64,000 nucleotides of DNA from JAVJSU01 sp040219275 (GTDB lineage Bacteria; Chloroflexota; Anaerolineae; Aggregatilineales; Phototrophicaceae): assembly GCA_040219275.1 (NCBI GenBank), contig JAVJSU010000061.1:62001-126000 (forward strand), written 5' to 3'. Below, piece by piece: positions 34,437 through 43,533 of the stretch (positions are counted from its first letter, which is position 1; each line of letters starts with the position of its first letter). The notes below the pieces were generated by a model. That model did no database searches, was not told the DNA's origin, and saw only the letters and a program-made list of their open reading frames with translations. The translations under genes were made by a program, and so were the position numbers.

Positions 34437-34583
34437 TCCGGTTTATCTCCTACTTCATTCATCCATGATTGCGATACGGACTACGTGTCCGATAGTCACT
34501 TTCACATACAAAACTTACAGAAGCGTTACCGGAAACTTAAGGCATAGGAAATGGTAATGATGCGTGTATCATCAAAAGTGCGC

Positions 34584-35078
34584 TTACCCTTGTCCGGTAG
34601 CATCCAGCAGGCGACCGAGCACGGTATCAAGGTTAAAGTAGGTGCGATGGACGATTCCGTTGGGTACTTTGAGGTTGTAGTCCGTCACTTCTTTGTTGTG
34701 GCGCACCACATCTTTTTCTAAATTGCGCTTATCCATGTCGAATTTTTCACGGGCGTTGCGGCGGAAAATTGTGCGTTGATTGGCGGCGACGCGTTCGGCA
34801 TCGGCATTCATGGCGTAAAACCGTTGGACAATTGTGTGTGCGCGGCGGGTGAGGCGTTCTTGCGAGTGTTCCAATGCCTTACCCGACATAATCCACTCCG
34901 GCGCGATGTCGTTTTCTCGCATTAGCTTAAAAGCATAGCGCAATTCATCCGGCACATCGTCATCGGTTTTAAGGTCGAGCGGTTTGCCCGTTCCACGTAA
35001 ATTATCAAATTGCCCCTCTTCAACAGCTTTCTGGTAGGCTTTGTCATAAAGATCATACCAGCGGTTCAGGTCTGCCAT
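34584..35078 (-). CDS. DUF1992 family protein
   Basis: A 164-residue protein of the DUF1992 family (related to the conserved region of DNAJC28). It has AVEEGQFDNLRGTGKPLDL (~residue 17), the family signature, and ELRYAFKLMRENDIAPEW. It is mostly alpha-helical with basic residues toward the C-terminus. ATG 35078 is chosen because GGAG lies 8 nt upstream; ATG 35093 is 5 codons earlier. Function unknown. Confidence 0.85.
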   Translation of the reverse strand: MADLNRWYDLYDKAYQKAVEEGQFDNLRGTGKPLDLKTDDDVPDELRYAFKLMRENDIAPEWIMSGKALEHSQERLTRRAHTIVQRFYAMNADAERVAANQRTIFRRNAREKFDMDKRNLEKDVVRHNKEVTDYNLKVPNGIVHRTYFNLDTVLGRLLDATGQG

Positions 35079-35171
35079 CGAACACTCCGTCATGCACTCC
35101 TATTTTGTTTGTACAAATTTTCACATATAACGCAGAATCTGTCAACCAATTCGCGCAAGCTCGCCTACAAT

Positions 35172-35206
35172 AAAAAAGGGACAGATCGCCATGATCCGTC
35201 CCTCTC
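35172..35206 (-). terminator. Intrinsic terminator of the SH3-CARDB gene
   Basis: On the minus strand GAGGGACGGATC pairs with GATCTGTCCCTT around 5 nt (one G-T pair) and a T tract follows. Confidence 0.82.
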
Positions 35207-35227
35207 GTTTAGCATAGTGCGAGTCTA

Positions 35228-36427
35228 TTAACAGCCGCCCCGCGCCAATGTGTAATTGGTCGTCAGACGATTGTCACTCTCGTTGGTTTCGGCGACCTGA
35301 CCGCCCGTGTCAATAATGACCTCGATGCGATGTTCTTCATTGTAGTAGGTGCCGATGGTAAACGGTCCACCGACGACCCAGTTTTGACCGGGGCTGAGAG
35401 CAGGCACTTCACGGATGACGCTCGCCTGCACCTGTCCAGAAGCCACATGGACATCTTGAATGGTCACAGAGACCGGTGAATTGGTCGATGCGGTGCCACT
35501 ATTGGTGATGTTGACCAGCACCTCGAACGCAACATTACAGGTCGGCGGGCTAACGCTGAGTGACGGCGGTGTGCCGGTCAGGTTACCCGATGGAACTGGT
35601 GTGGCAGTTGCTGGCGGCGTGGGTGAGGCAGGCGGGTTCACACGCGGTACACTGCGTAAGTCACCTTCCGCAATCACCGTGCTCGGCGCGATCCAACCAC
35701 GTCCACCTTCCGGCAATTCGATCAAATACCAGCCATTACCGGACGTACTAATACCCACGACCTGCGCGGTGGTGCCTTCATCAAGCGTGCTAATCACTTC
35801 ATACCCCAGCCCATCACCTGCACGCACATTGGCGTTCAGACGGGCGGTCACACGCGGAATGGTATTCAGCGGTGTGGGTGAGGCTAAGAGAGTCGGCACG
35901 ACGGACGGACGGGTTGCCGTCGGTAAGGGTGTCGGCTGATTGTTATTGACCAGTAAGCTATCCGGCACGAACTCTGACTGTTCATTTTCGATACGTAAGG
36001 GGTTGACGTAGAAATACATGGGCTGTGCGCCACGTACATTGACGACCAGACGCAATTCGTATAGGTCATCCGGCGCGGTTTGAGTGTTCCATGTGCCGAG
36101 TACACCTTCAACTACCGCGGCGGTATTCGGCAAGGTCGCCGGGAACCACGGAGACTCTCCTGCATCTTCGTCCACGATTTCGATACCGTCACCATCTAAT
36201 TCAGGGAACTCTAACGGACGGAACTCGATAAAATAGCTGGTCATATCCGGCACATTGGCTGTACCGTACAGATCAATTTCCCCGCGAACAGTATATACGG
36301 GTGGGGGCCAGAGAATATTCACATTTTCATTCGGCTGGCTACCGGGGCGTGGCAGAATATCCTGCGCGCTCACAATAGCGGTGAATGCCAACATCATCAT
36401 TAAAAACACGATCAATTTTCTAGACAT
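35228..36427 (-). CDS. Secreted SH3b and CARDB-domain protein
   Basis: A 399-residue exported protein. Signal peptide residues 1-21 (ending VSAQ), an N-terminal Ig-like beta domain (residues ~30-150), a Pro/Thr linker, a bacterial SH3 (SH3_3) domain (RLNANVRAGDGLGYEVISTLDEG, ~200-250, with WYLIELPEGGRGWIA), a second Pro/Thr-rich linker (SPTPPATATPVPSG), and a CARDB-like C-terminal domain (~290-399) ending in CGGRALTY-like cysteine. SH3b domains often bind cell-wall glycans. Pro/Thr linkers of this type are typical of Chloroflexota surface proteins. It has its own terminator. Exact role unknown. Confidence 0.8.
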   Translation of the reverse strand: MSRKLIVFLMMMLAFTAIVSAQDILPRPGSQPNENVNILWPPPVYTVRGEIDLYGTANVPDMTSYFIEFRPLEFPELDGDGIEIVDEDAGESPWFPATLPNTAAVVEGVLGTWNTQTAPDDLYELRLVVNVRGAQPMYFYVNPLRIENEQSEFVPDSLLVNNNQPTPLPTATRPSVVPTLLASPTPLNTIPRVTARLNANVRAGDGLGYEVISTLDEGTTAQVVGISTSGNGWYLIELPEGGRGWIAPSTVIAEGDLRSVPRVNPPASPTPPATATPVPSGNLTGTPPSLSVSPPTCNVAFEVLVNITNSGTASTNSPVSVTIQDVHVASGQVQASVIREVPALSPGQNWVVGGPFTIGTYYNEEHRIEVIIDTGGQVAETNESDNRLTTNYTLARGGC

Positions 36428-36657
36428 AGATTAAACGCTCCTTGGGTTATGTCCTGATACTTATCATTGTACACATGAATCAATAGAATAAGTAAATGGG
36501 TCAATCAGTCTATTTATCATAGGCGACTCCGGTCTTTTGTGCGGGGCGTTTACCCGTCGCCTCACCTACGCTTTTTGCAAATCAAGCATTTTCGTGCTTC
36601 GTCGTGTATAAGCATGGGCGGTATGTTGCGTAAAATCGTCTACTATAAACACGTAAA

Positions 36658-36840
36658 GTCAGTTCTTGATAAGCAAACGATTATGACTGACAGGCGTTTT
36701 GTGGTTAATGACCTTGAATATCGGAAGCTCTTGGCTATTAGCTTTTAGCAAAATCGGTGTTTTTTCAATCTAAAAGCCAAAAGCTAACGGCTAAAAGCTA
36801 TTTTTCACGGGTGTTCACCGTAAACAGAATTCAAGTTAAA
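36658..36840 (+). repeat. Direct repeat 1 flanking the membrane-protein gene
   Basis: This 183-bp unit begins GTCAGTTCTTGATAAGCAAA and ends in CAGAATTCAAGTTAA. It is a clear diverged copy of 37881-38053, in the same orientation. Internal words GGAAGCTCTTGGCT, TTAGCTTTTAGCAAAA and TTTTTCACG-GTGTTCACC are shared. The two copies sit immediately either side of the gene at 36878-37876. Confidence 0.75.
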
Positions 36841-36877
36841 TAAGAAATATTCGATCATCAGATTGCGACAGGTGACT

Positions 36878-37876
36878 ATGCTGGATGCAAGCCGCTGGAA
36901 ATCTTTTTTGCTCAACCTGCTGTCACCCATCAGCGACATCCCGCCCACAAATCCGGTCTTTCTGGCTGAAATGCGCCGTGTGCATGACTTTGAGCGCAAT
37001 CAACGCCGGACGCGTCAAATGTGCTATCTGGTATTTCTCGCAGGCATGTTGATGTGGAGCGTCTTCACGCTGATGATGCTTATCAATCCGCAAACGGCAA
37101 CGGGTATCTATGACGATTTCTACAACTTGCTGTGGCTCGCCCTTTTCGGCAGTTTAGCGGATAAGCTCGTCGTGGATTTCGGGGTGATTAACACCGGTCT
37201 GACCGCCATCAGCGACGACATACGCACCGGACGCTGGGAATTGGTGTCGCTTAGTTCCCTGAGCACCCGCCATTATGTGCTCGGAAAATTCGCGGCACAG
37301 CAACATCTCGCATGGCGCCTGGTGGCGTTGTCGATGACCTTCCGCCTGACGATTATGGTTGTGGGTGCGTTGCATATCTTCATCATGCCGTTTTTTCTGC
37401 CTGCCCGCATTTATGACACAAGCACGCCACTCGTGTATTTTGTGCGCCGTATGACAGAAAATCCACCGGAAAGCCTGATTATTTACGCGATTTATAGCCT
37501 GTCGGCACTCGGGGCGGCGGCGATGTATTGCGTCGAACCACGTTGGCGCATGAGTGCCCTGACCGGCTCCACCTTAGCGGTTTCCGCCACCGGGCAGGAC
37601 ATCACACTGTCTTTTTTGCGCGGATTGCTGATTATCGTGCGTGTGTGGGTCAGCCAGATCATTTTCGCCATTACGGGCATCATGATGTTACTGCTCATCG
37701 TCTGGTTAACCGCGCTATTTTACACGCTCACGCAATCGAATCTGCTCGTGTCGCTCGGCATTCCGCTGTATGTGTTTTTGCTCGGTTCGTTTATCCGTGC
37801 GGTCTATAATGGCTTATATGAGCGTTCCATAGCACGCGCCTATCAAACGCTCGTCAAACGGGGCGGCACACCTTAA
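36878..37876 (+). CDS. Polytopic membrane protein between direct repeats (ABC-2-like?)
   Basis: A 332-residue membrane protein with ~6 transmembrane helices (~residues 50-72, 83-105, 155-180, 205-225, 262-285, 292-312). The N-terminal PVFLAEMRRVHDFERNQRRTRQM and the DDIRTGRWELVSLSSLS loop resemble the cytoplasmic entry helices and loop of ABC-2-type permeases, but no ATPase gene is beside it, so this is a weak call. ATG 36878 follows ACAGGTGA; TTG 36863 is an alternative. Both ends abut ~180-bp direct repeats, 37 bp from the start and 4 bp from the stop. Function unknown. Confidence 0.7.
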   Translation: MLDASRWKSFLLNLLSPISDIPPTNPVFLAEMRRVHDFERNQRRTRQMCYLVFLAGMLMWSVFTLMMLINPQTATGIYDDFYNLLWLALFGSLADKLVVDFGVINTGLTAISDDIRTGRWELVSLSSLSTRHYVLGKFAAQQHLAWRLVALSMTFRLTIMVVGALHIFIMPFFLPARIYDTSTPLVYFVRRMTENPPESLIIYAIYSLSALGAAAMYCVEPRWRMSALTGSTLAVSATGQDITLSFLRGLLIIVRVWVSQIIFAITGIMMLLLIVWLTALFYTLTQSNLLVSLGIPLYVFLLGSFIRAVYNGLYERSIARAYQTLVKRGGTP

Positions 37877-37880
37877 CAAC

Positions 37881-38053
37881 GTCAGTTCTGGATAAGCAAA
37901 CGATCAAGAATGACAGTCGTTTTGCGATAAAAAACCTTGAATTTCGGAAGCTCTTGGCTGTTAGCTTTTAGCAAAACCATTGTTTTCAAACTAAAAGCTA
38001 ACAGCTAATGGCTATTTTTCACGAATGTTCACCTTAAACAGAATTCAAGTTAA
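37881..38053 (+). repeat. Direct repeat 2 flanking the membrane-protein gene
   Basis: A 173-bp copy of 36658-36840 in the same orientation, beginning GTCAGTTCTGGATAAGCAAA and ending CAGAATTCAAGTTAA. It starts 4 bp after the stop codon of the membrane-protein gene. Confidence 0.75.
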
Positions 38054-38055
38054 TA

Positions 38056-38145
38056 GAAAAGGCATAACACAGAGGATCAAAGACACGAAGACACAAAGAA
38101 AAATTTCTATGTTCTCCTCTGTGTCTATGTGGTCATTTTTTGAAT
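38056..38145. repeat. CGCAAAG-type dispersed repeat
   Basis: AAGGCATAACACAGAGGATC, AAAGACACGAAGACACAAAG and CCTCTGTGTCTATGTGGTC follow directly on direct repeat 2 and match the units near 13100 and 18600. No gene. Confidence 0.55.
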
Positions 38146-38163
38146 ATATTACGAGGTTTGACG

Positions 38164-38715
38164 CTAAATCTTACTGACCGTATCGCCCACTTTGACCGTT
38201 CCGGCTTGCACGACGCTCAGATTGATCCCGCGCCGCCGATTCGCCCGTCCCTCTTTGGAGTTCACAAAATGGGTTGCCTCACTGCCGAAGCGTTCCGTAA
38301 ATTTGCCACAGCCATTATGCGGCACTTCAGACACCTCCAAAATGGCGCTTCCAACCGCGAGGCGCTGACCGACGGGTAAATTTTCTGCGCTCAGGTCAAG
38401 ATCAACAAATAGCTGATCGCCCGCCAACGCCCATTTCTCACGATCCTGTGCGATGGCATCAATCGTCCGGCTGTTCATGATGGTGATTTCCGTACCCGGC
38501 ACAGCAGACCCATCATCGGTATGGCGACTACCACGCACCCGCCAATTGTCGCCGATTAAGCCTTCGGTGACGCTGAATTCTGCCTGTTCCAGCACAACGC
38601 GTTCATTTGATTCAGGACGGCTCACGATCATTTCTATCGTGCCGTTGTCCTGTGGGGAGTCGCCCAATTCTGCTAAACGGTCTTGAATGTCGGTTTTTAT
38701 TTGCGTACTCATCAT
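38164..38715 (-). CDS. MOSC domain protein
   Basis: A 183-residue MOSC protein, the C-terminal module of molybdenum-cofactor sulfurase-type proteins (YiiM-like), thought to handle sulfur or hydroxylated N-compounds with Moco. It has the family cysteine in PHNGCGKFTERFG (~residue 145), the GLIGDNWRVRG loop, and GRANRRRGIN near the C-terminus. ATG 38715 has GAGG 4 nt upstream and begins MMSTQIKTD; the open frame extends back to 38802. It lies at the 3' end of the pyrimidine-type catabolic set, so a link with it is possible but not shown. No Moco enzyme is adjacent. Confidence 0.8.
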   Translation of the reverse strand: MMSTQIKTDIQDRLAELGDSPQDNGTIEMIVSRPESNERVVLEQAEFSVTEGLIGDNWRVRGSRHTDDGSAVPGTEITIMNSRTIDAIAQDREKWALAGDQLFVDLDLSAENLPVGQRLAVGSAILEVSEVPHNGCGKFTERFGSEATHFVNSKEGRANRRRGINLSVVQAGTVKVGDTVSKI

Positions 38716-38865
38716 ACATCCTCGTCTGATCTTGATCTTATTTTTGCTATGCGCTACGCAAGGTTCATTATAGCGCGTCCAGCGTTGAACACAGTAGAAC
38801 AATCATGGCGCAACATAGGCTAACATCTGCCGAAAAATTTAGAGTCCCTGAAATTTTTAGAGAAA

Positions 38866-38925
38866 AATCCCTTTGCGTTTCTCCGCGTTCTCAGCGTCTC
38901 TGCGTTATGCTTTTTCATCATCTCT
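38866..38925. repeat. CGCAAAG-type dispersed repeat at the end of the hydrolase gene
   Basis: TCCCTTTGCGTTTCTCCGCG and TCTCTGCGTTATGCTTTTTC (reverse-strand version) abut the stop codon of the alpha/beta hydrolase gene. Confidence 0.55.
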
Positions 38926-39745
38926 CGTTCGCTTTTTTCCAGAAAGTGAAGACATCTTCAAAAAATGTCGCTTTGTACATCGGCAAGCCCATGAAGACAT
39001 GCCCGCCCGCATACCGTTTGATCTCTGCATTGGGGAGGAGCGACACCATTTCATCCTGTAAGTGGGGCGGGACGAGCAGATCATCAGGACTGCTGACCAC
39101 CAGCGTCGGCATGGTGATGTTTGTCGCCTGCTCACGCAGATCAAAGCCTGCCAGCGCGTTTTTCTGGAGCGTAAATCCCGCTGAGGTTTGGCGTAACGGG
39201 TCTGCCGGAGCATTCAACCATGCTCGCATAAATCCGGCGTGTTTGAAGGTGTCTTCGCTCAGGAGATAGGTCGCCGTGTAGCGATTGATAAAGTCCTGCG
39301 GCAAGCCCGCGTCGATCATCGCTTGCGCCGTTTCCAGCATAAAAATTGACCGCGACGGAGAATATGCGACCATCGCCGAGACCGCAACCGCCAGACTCTT
39401 CACTTTTTGCGGATGACGTAACGCCAGCGTGAGAGCGATATACCCGCCCATAGAAATGCCCAATATCGGCGCACTTGTGATGCCTTCCGCGTCCATAATC
39501 GCTGAAATATCATCCGCCATATCCGCAATGGATGACGACGTGCTTTCATCGACAACCGTTTGCCCCGCGCCCCGATTGTCCACCGTCAAAACGCGATAGT
39601 GTTTGCTCAGATTTTGCCGGATGCCATTACTAAATACGCTGTTGCTGTGGTCGCTAAATCCGCAGATATACACGGCAGGGTCGCCGTCGCTAGTCGCGTC
39701 AAGCTCATAATGAAGCGTCACAGAATCACGTACAAATGTTGGCAT
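38918..39745 (-). CDS. Alpha/beta hydrolase (RutD-like?)
   Basis: A 275-residue alpha/beta hydrolase with the nucleophile elbow GISMGG (~residue 98), the acid region SSPDDLLVPP (~residue 222) and the catalytic histidine in YAGGHVFMG (~residue 248). Oxyanion hole region is YICGFSDHSN (~residue 26). Size matches RutD and esterase/haloperoxidase-like enzymes. It follows dihydropyrimidinase, but a terminator at 39771-39802 separates them. A role in hydrolysing a pathway by-product such as an aminoacrylate or ester is plausible but unproven. Confidence 0.82.
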   Translation of the reverse strand: MPTFVRDSVTLHYELDATSDGDPAVYICGFSDHSNSVFSNGIRQNLSKHYRVLTVDNRGAGQTVVDESTSSSIADMADDISAIMDAEGITSAPILGISMGGYIALTLALRHPQKVKSLAVAVSAMVAYSPSRSIFMLETAQAMIDAGLPQDFINRYTATYLLSEDTFKHAGFMRAWLNAPADPLRQTSAGFTLQKNALAGFDLREQATNITMPTLVVSSPDDLLVPPHLQDEMVSLLPNAEIKRYAGGHVFMGLPMYKATFFEDVFTFWKKANER

Positions 39746-39770
39746 ATCGCTGTCCCTGATTTGATGAATT

Positions 39771-39802
39771 TATAAAAACGGACGACATTTTTTGCCGTCC
39801 GT
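39771..39802 (-). terminator. Intrinsic terminator after dihydropyrimidinase
   Basis: On the minus strand ACGGACG pairs with CGTCCGT across 11 nt and TTTTT follows. It stands between the dihydropyrimidinase gene and the downstream hydrolase. Confidence 0.75.
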
Positions 39803-39866
39803 CAAAATGCGATAATTGAATTTCTATGCTCCCCAAAAATTGGAGAGGGATTTAGGGTGAGGGCGA

Positions 39867-41351
39867 TTAAAGCACAGGCGCATTCGGCTTACGGGCGACA
39901 AATTGCCCTGAGCCGTTACTGCCGAGCCATTCATCACCATCCACCAGCTTGTTGCCCCGCTGATAGACCTGCACCGGCTTGCCCTTAACTTCCATGCCTT
40001 CATAAACGCTGTAATCCACACGCATGTGATGGGTTTTGGCGCTCATGGTGTGCGTCTTTTCAGGATCCCAGACCAGAATATCCGCATCCGAACCGACGGC
40101 AATCGTGCCTTTCTTGGGATACATGCCGAAAATCTTCGCCGGATTGGTGCAATTCAATTCCACAAAGCGCGACGCTGAAATTTTGCCACCGTTCACCCCG
40201 GCATCCCACATCATCATCATGCGGTCTTCGATGCCCGGTAATCCGTTCGGTGTTTTGGAGAAATCGCCGATGCCGCGTTCTTTGCCCGGACGACGATATG
40301 ATGGGTCTTGCTTCTCATATTCCACCCACGCGCCGTCACCATCTGCATGAGCCTCCGCCCATTCCTTCACCGGACCTTTGCCACCCTCAAACCAGTAATC
40401 GCAATGATCGGTGCTGACGACCTGTAGCGTGCCGTCACGGACTGCCTGCCACAATACCTCTTGATCGTGCGTGGTGCGGATCGGCGGGGAGCAGATATAT
40501 TTCAAGCCCTCGTTGCCCGGTTGCGCCATGTGATCTTCAACCGTGGTGAAGAAATATTGCGTGCAGGTTTCGCCCATCACCGGATAGCCGAGCGCCCGTC
40601 CGCGTTGCAGGGCAGTGATGGCGGGTTCGCACGTCATATGCACCACATAGAGCGGGCATCCCGTTAAGCCGGACATCACCACAGCGCGATTGGTCGCCTC
40701 ACCTTCAATTTCCGGCGGGCGCGATGCGGCGTGATATTTCGGCGCGGTTTTGCCTTCTGCTAGTAATGCCGGGGTCAATTCAGCTTCGACATCGCCATTT
40801 TCCGCATGAACCATGACGATCATGCCGTTTTTGGCGGCGACTTGCATGGTGTTAAACAGGGTCGCGTCGTCGATCTGGAAGACATTTTTATACGCCATAA
40901 ACAACTTGAGGCTGGTAATGCCTTCGTCCAGCAAAGTTGGAATTTCCGCCATGATCTCGTCGTTTAAGTCCGTCACGGCGAGATGAAAGCCATAGTCAAT
41001 CTGCGCGACTTCGGCTTTTTTGCGCCATGTGTTCAATCCATCGTGGAGCGTGCCGCCGATGGGCTGAATCACAAAATCAATGTGGCAGGTCGTCCCGCCG
41101 AATGCCGCCGCTTTGTGTCCGGTGTCGTAATCATCATTGCTGGTCGTGCCACCAAATCCGTGCAAATCCAGATGCGTATGCACATCAATCCCGCCCGGCA
41201 TCAGATATTTTCCGGTGCAATCCACCACCTCATGTCCGGCAGATTCAATGCTCTGCCCGATGAGCGTGACGATCTCATTCTCGACCAGCACATCCGCCTT
41301 TATCATGTCGCTGGCGGTCACGACTGTTCCGTTTTTGAATAATAATCCCAT
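39867..41351 (-). CDS. Dihydropyrimidinase/hydantoinase with an insertion
   Basis: A 494-residue cyclic amidohydrolase that opens dihydrouracil, dihydrothymine or hydantoin rings. The TIM-barrel metal ligands are in DVHTHLD (~residue 57), SLKLFMAYK (the carbamylated lysine, ~residue 149), VHAENGD, VHMT and STDHC (~residue 321). After STDHC, where most family members continue quickly to FSKIPNG, there is an extra ~35-residue acidic/charged segment (~325-360) before DFSKTPNGLPG. AAGGAAGGA precedes the ATG. It neighbours beta-ureidopropionase and an LLM flavin enzyme. Dihydropyrimidinase is more likely than hydantoinase given that ureidopropionase is present. Confidence 0.93.
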   Translation of the reverse strand: MGLLFKNGTVVTASDMIKADVLVENEIVTLIGQSIESAGHEVVDCTGKYLMPGGIDVHTHLDLHGFGGTTSNDDYDTGHKAAAFGGTTCHIDFVIQPIGGTLHDGLNTWRKKAEVAQIDYGFHLAVTDLNDEIMAEIPTLLDEGITSLKLFMAYKNVFQIDDATLFNTMQVAAKNGMIVMVHAENGDVEAELTPALLAEGKTAPKYHAASRPPEIEGEATNRAVVMSGLTGCPLYVVHMTCEPAITALQRGRALGYPVMGETCTQYFFTTVEDHMAQPGNEGLKYICSPPIRTTHDQEVLWQAVRDGTLQVVSTDHCDYWFEGGKGPVKEWAEAHADGDGAWVEYEKQDPSYRRPGKERGIGDFSKTPNGLPGIEDRMMMMWDAGVNGGKISASRFVELNCTNPAKIFGMYPKKGTIAVGSDADILVWDPEKTHTMSAKTHHMRVDYSVYEGMEVKGKPVQVYQRGNKLVDGDEWLGSNGSGQFVARKPNAPVL

Positions 41352-41445
41352 GATTGTCCTTCCTTAAGTACGTTCTAGGAGATAACGTAAGCTGTGATAG
41401 TTGACGTTTTAAACAGCGGATGCAATTCTTAAATAGTGAGTTTAA

Positions 41446-41560
41446 ATCCCCCCTCTAAATCTCCCCCCGCTTCACAAGGGGAGACTTTAAGCCGAACGGC
41501 ACCTCCCCCTCATTGCGAAGCGGGGAGGGGGTTGGGGGGAGGGGATTTTCTCACCGTACG
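41446..41560. repeat. GC-rich hairpin repeat in the catabolic gene set
   Basis: CCCCTCTAAATCTCCCCC, CACAAGGGGAGAC and AAGCGGGGAGGGGGTTGGGGGG are related to units near 4420, 32860 and 39840. It lies between the dihydropyrimidinase and LLM genes and could reduce read-through. No gene. Confidence 0.5.
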
Positions 41561-41568
41561 CAATTTGC

Positions 41569-42564
41569 TTACTGAAAATGCGGCAACACGTGCTCGCCAT
41601 ATTCGGCGACGATGCGCTCTTCTTCGCCACACATCAGATAAATGTTGAATTGCGTCACGCCTGCCGCTTCAAGTTCCTTGAGCTTCTCGACGTGTTGCTC
41701 TGGCGTGCCGAGAATGGCGAAACTATCAATGATGTCTTCGGTGATAAAGTCGAGATGTTCAGCATCTTTGTCGGCGTGTTCTTTATAATCGTAGCCTCTG
41801 CGCCCTTCAATGTATTTGGTGAAGCTCTGTGGAATCGTCGGGTCATCCATGCCATATTTTTCGACAATATCCGCCACATGATTACCGACCATCGCGGGGA
41901 ACCAGCGCGTTTGCTCCCGCCCTTTGTCCATATCACCCACCCAGACGGGCGCGGCAGACATCACCTGATAATTGGACATATCGCGTCCGGCGGCTTCTCC
42001 GGCGCTGATCGCCTGACTGGAAAACCACTTCGAGAGCGCGGGGTCGCCCAGCTGAATCACCAGCCCATCGGCGGCTTCACCTGCGCCCTTCAGCGCCTTC
42101 GGACCATAGGCGGCAATCCACACCGGCATTTCGTAACCTTCCGCCCACGGCAGTTGGGTTTCCACATCATCGTAGGTCACGGCATCCCCGCGCACCATCG
42201 CCCGTAACGCGTCAGAAAATTCGACCATCGTGGCGACGTTCAGCGGTTTTTTGCCGAGCATACGGCGCGAACTATCCCCGCGCCCGATAGCCACATCGAA
42301 GCGCCCACCGCTTTGCATAGCGAGTGTTGCGTACATACTCGCCGCCACAGACCATTCGCGCACGCCGGGGTTGGTCACCAGCGGACCGAAGCGCATCGTA
42401 TTTGTATTTTCCATGCACATCGCCATCGTGATGTAGCAATCGCGCCACAGCACATGCGAATCAAAAAACCAGCCATACTTAAATCCGGCGACTTCCGCCT
42501 GCTTGCACAATGCAACCGTGCGCGCCGGGCTGATGTCTCCTTTAAATGTGATTCCAAAATCCAT
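41569..42564 (-). CDS. LLM-class flavin-dependent oxidoreductase (CPS_4043-type)
   Basis: A 331-residue luciferase-like monooxygenase-fold protein. MDFGITFKGDISPARTVALCKQAE, WFFDSHVLWRDCY (~residue 32), RFGPLVTNPGVREW (~58), GRFDVAIGRGDSSRRMLGKKP (~85) and PVWIAAYGPKALKGAGEAADG (~148) match the TIGR03842/CPS_4043 family as I remember it. It binds FMN or F420; bacteria without F420 also have it. Members occur near dihydropyrimidinase genes. It could perform an oxidative or reductive step on a pyrimidine-like substrate, replacing a classical dehydrogenase here. That is inference. GGGGAAGG is ~12 nt before the ATG. Confidence 0.88.
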   Translation of the reverse strand: MDFGITFKGDISPARTVALCKQAEVAGFKYGWFFDSHVLWRDCYITMAMCMENTNTMRFGPLVTNPGVREWSVAASMYATLAMQSGGRFDVAIGRGDSSRRMLGKKPLNVATMVEFSDALRAMVRGDAVTYDDVETQLPWAEGYEMPVWIAAYGPKALKGAGEAADGLVIQLGDPALSKWFSSQAISAGEAAGRDMSNYQVMSAAPVWVGDMDKGREQTRWFPAMVGNHVADIVEKYGMDDPTIPQSFTKYIEGRRGYDYKEHADKDAEHLDFITEDIIDSFAILGTPEQHVEKLKELEAAGVTQFNIYLMCGEEERIVAEYGEHVLPHFQ

Positions 42565-42633
42565 CGTTACGTTTACCTTCCCCTTGAGTCGTTAAGAAAA
42601 ACCGGATGTTCCGGGGTCGTGTTTTGTTTGCGC

Positions 42634-43503
42634 TTACGGCTTAACGGAAACTGTATCCTGCACCAGCGGACCATATTGATCTGGACGGCGATTGAAATAA
42701 AAGCTCCAAGTATCGCGCACTTCCTGAATCACATTCAGGTCAAGATCACGCACGATCAATTCTTCGTCGTGGGCGCTTCCCAGATCACCGATGAACTGAC
42801 CTTTAGGGTCACAGAAATAACTCTCGCCGTAGAAATCATCATCGCCATATTCTTCAATACCTACGCGGTTGATCGTGCCGACATAATAGGTATTAAAAAT
42901 GGCGTGGGAAGTTTGCTCAATGCGCCACAAATGCTGGCTTAACCCGCGGGAAGTTGCTGACGGAATGAAGACGATCTCCGCGCCATTCAAGCCCAATGCC
43001 CGCGCACCTTCGGGGAAGTGACGGTCATGGCAGATATACACGCCGATTTTCCCGACAGCGGTATCAAACACCGGATAACCGAGGTTGCCGGGGCGGAAGT
43101 AGAATTTTTCCCAGAAACCGGGCAGATGTGGGATGTGCGTTTTGCGATACTTGCCTTTATAGGTGCCGTCGCTATCAATCACGGCGGCGGTGTTGTAATA
43201 CACGCCTACGCCATCGCGCTCATACATCGGCACGACCAGCACCATATTCAGTTCTTTCGCCAGCTTCTGCATTTTTTCGGTGGTCGGTCCGTTGGGGATT
43301 TCTTCCGTGTAGCTAAAAAATTGGGGGTCTTGCACCTGACAGAAATATGGACCGTAAAACAATTCCTGAAAGCACATCACCTGAGCGCCCTGTTCGGCGG
43401 CTTTTCTGGCGTAGTCAATGTGCTTTTCGATCATCGAGTCCATGTCACCTGTCCACGTAGCCTGAACCAGTGCGGCGCGTACAATTCGGCGATCATCACC
43501 CAT
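42634..43503 (-). CDS. Beta-ureidopropionase (N-carbamoyl-beta-alanine amidohydrolase)
   Basis: A 289-residue nitrilase-superfamily enzyme that splits N-carbamoyl-beta-alanine into beta-alanine, CO2 and ammonia. The Glu-Lys-Cys triad is in CFQELFYGPYF (~residue 46), YRKTHIPHLPGFWEKFYF (~residue 119) and YICHDRHFPEGAR (~residue 153). The HIPHLPGFWEKFYF stretch is typical of beta-ureidopropionases and N-carbamoylputrescine amidases. Context with dihydropyrimidinase favours the former. AAGGAG lies 9 nt before ATG 43503. It sits 70 bp upstream of the LLM gene. Confidence 0.92.
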   Translation of the reverse strand: MGDDRRIVRAALVQATWTGDMDSMIEKHIDYARKAAEQGAQVMCFQELFYGPYFCQVQDPQFFSYTEEIPNGPTTEKMQKLAKELNMVLVVPMYERDGVGVYYNTAAVIDSDGTYKGKYRKTHIPHLPGFWEKFYFRPGNLGYPVFDTAVGKIGVYICHDRHFPEGARALGLNGAEIVFIPSATSRGLSQHLWRIEQTSHAIFNTYYVGTINRVGIEEYGDDDFYGESYFCDPKGQFIGDLGSAHDEELIVRDLDLNVIQEVRDTWSFYFNRRPDQYGPLVQDTVSVKP

Positions 43504-43533
43504 AATAGTTAACTCCTTCGCAATTTACGATAA

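Noticed and set aside
36539..36748. 69-codon frame before direct repeat 1
   Set aside because: Runs into repeat DNA and has no RBS or family.
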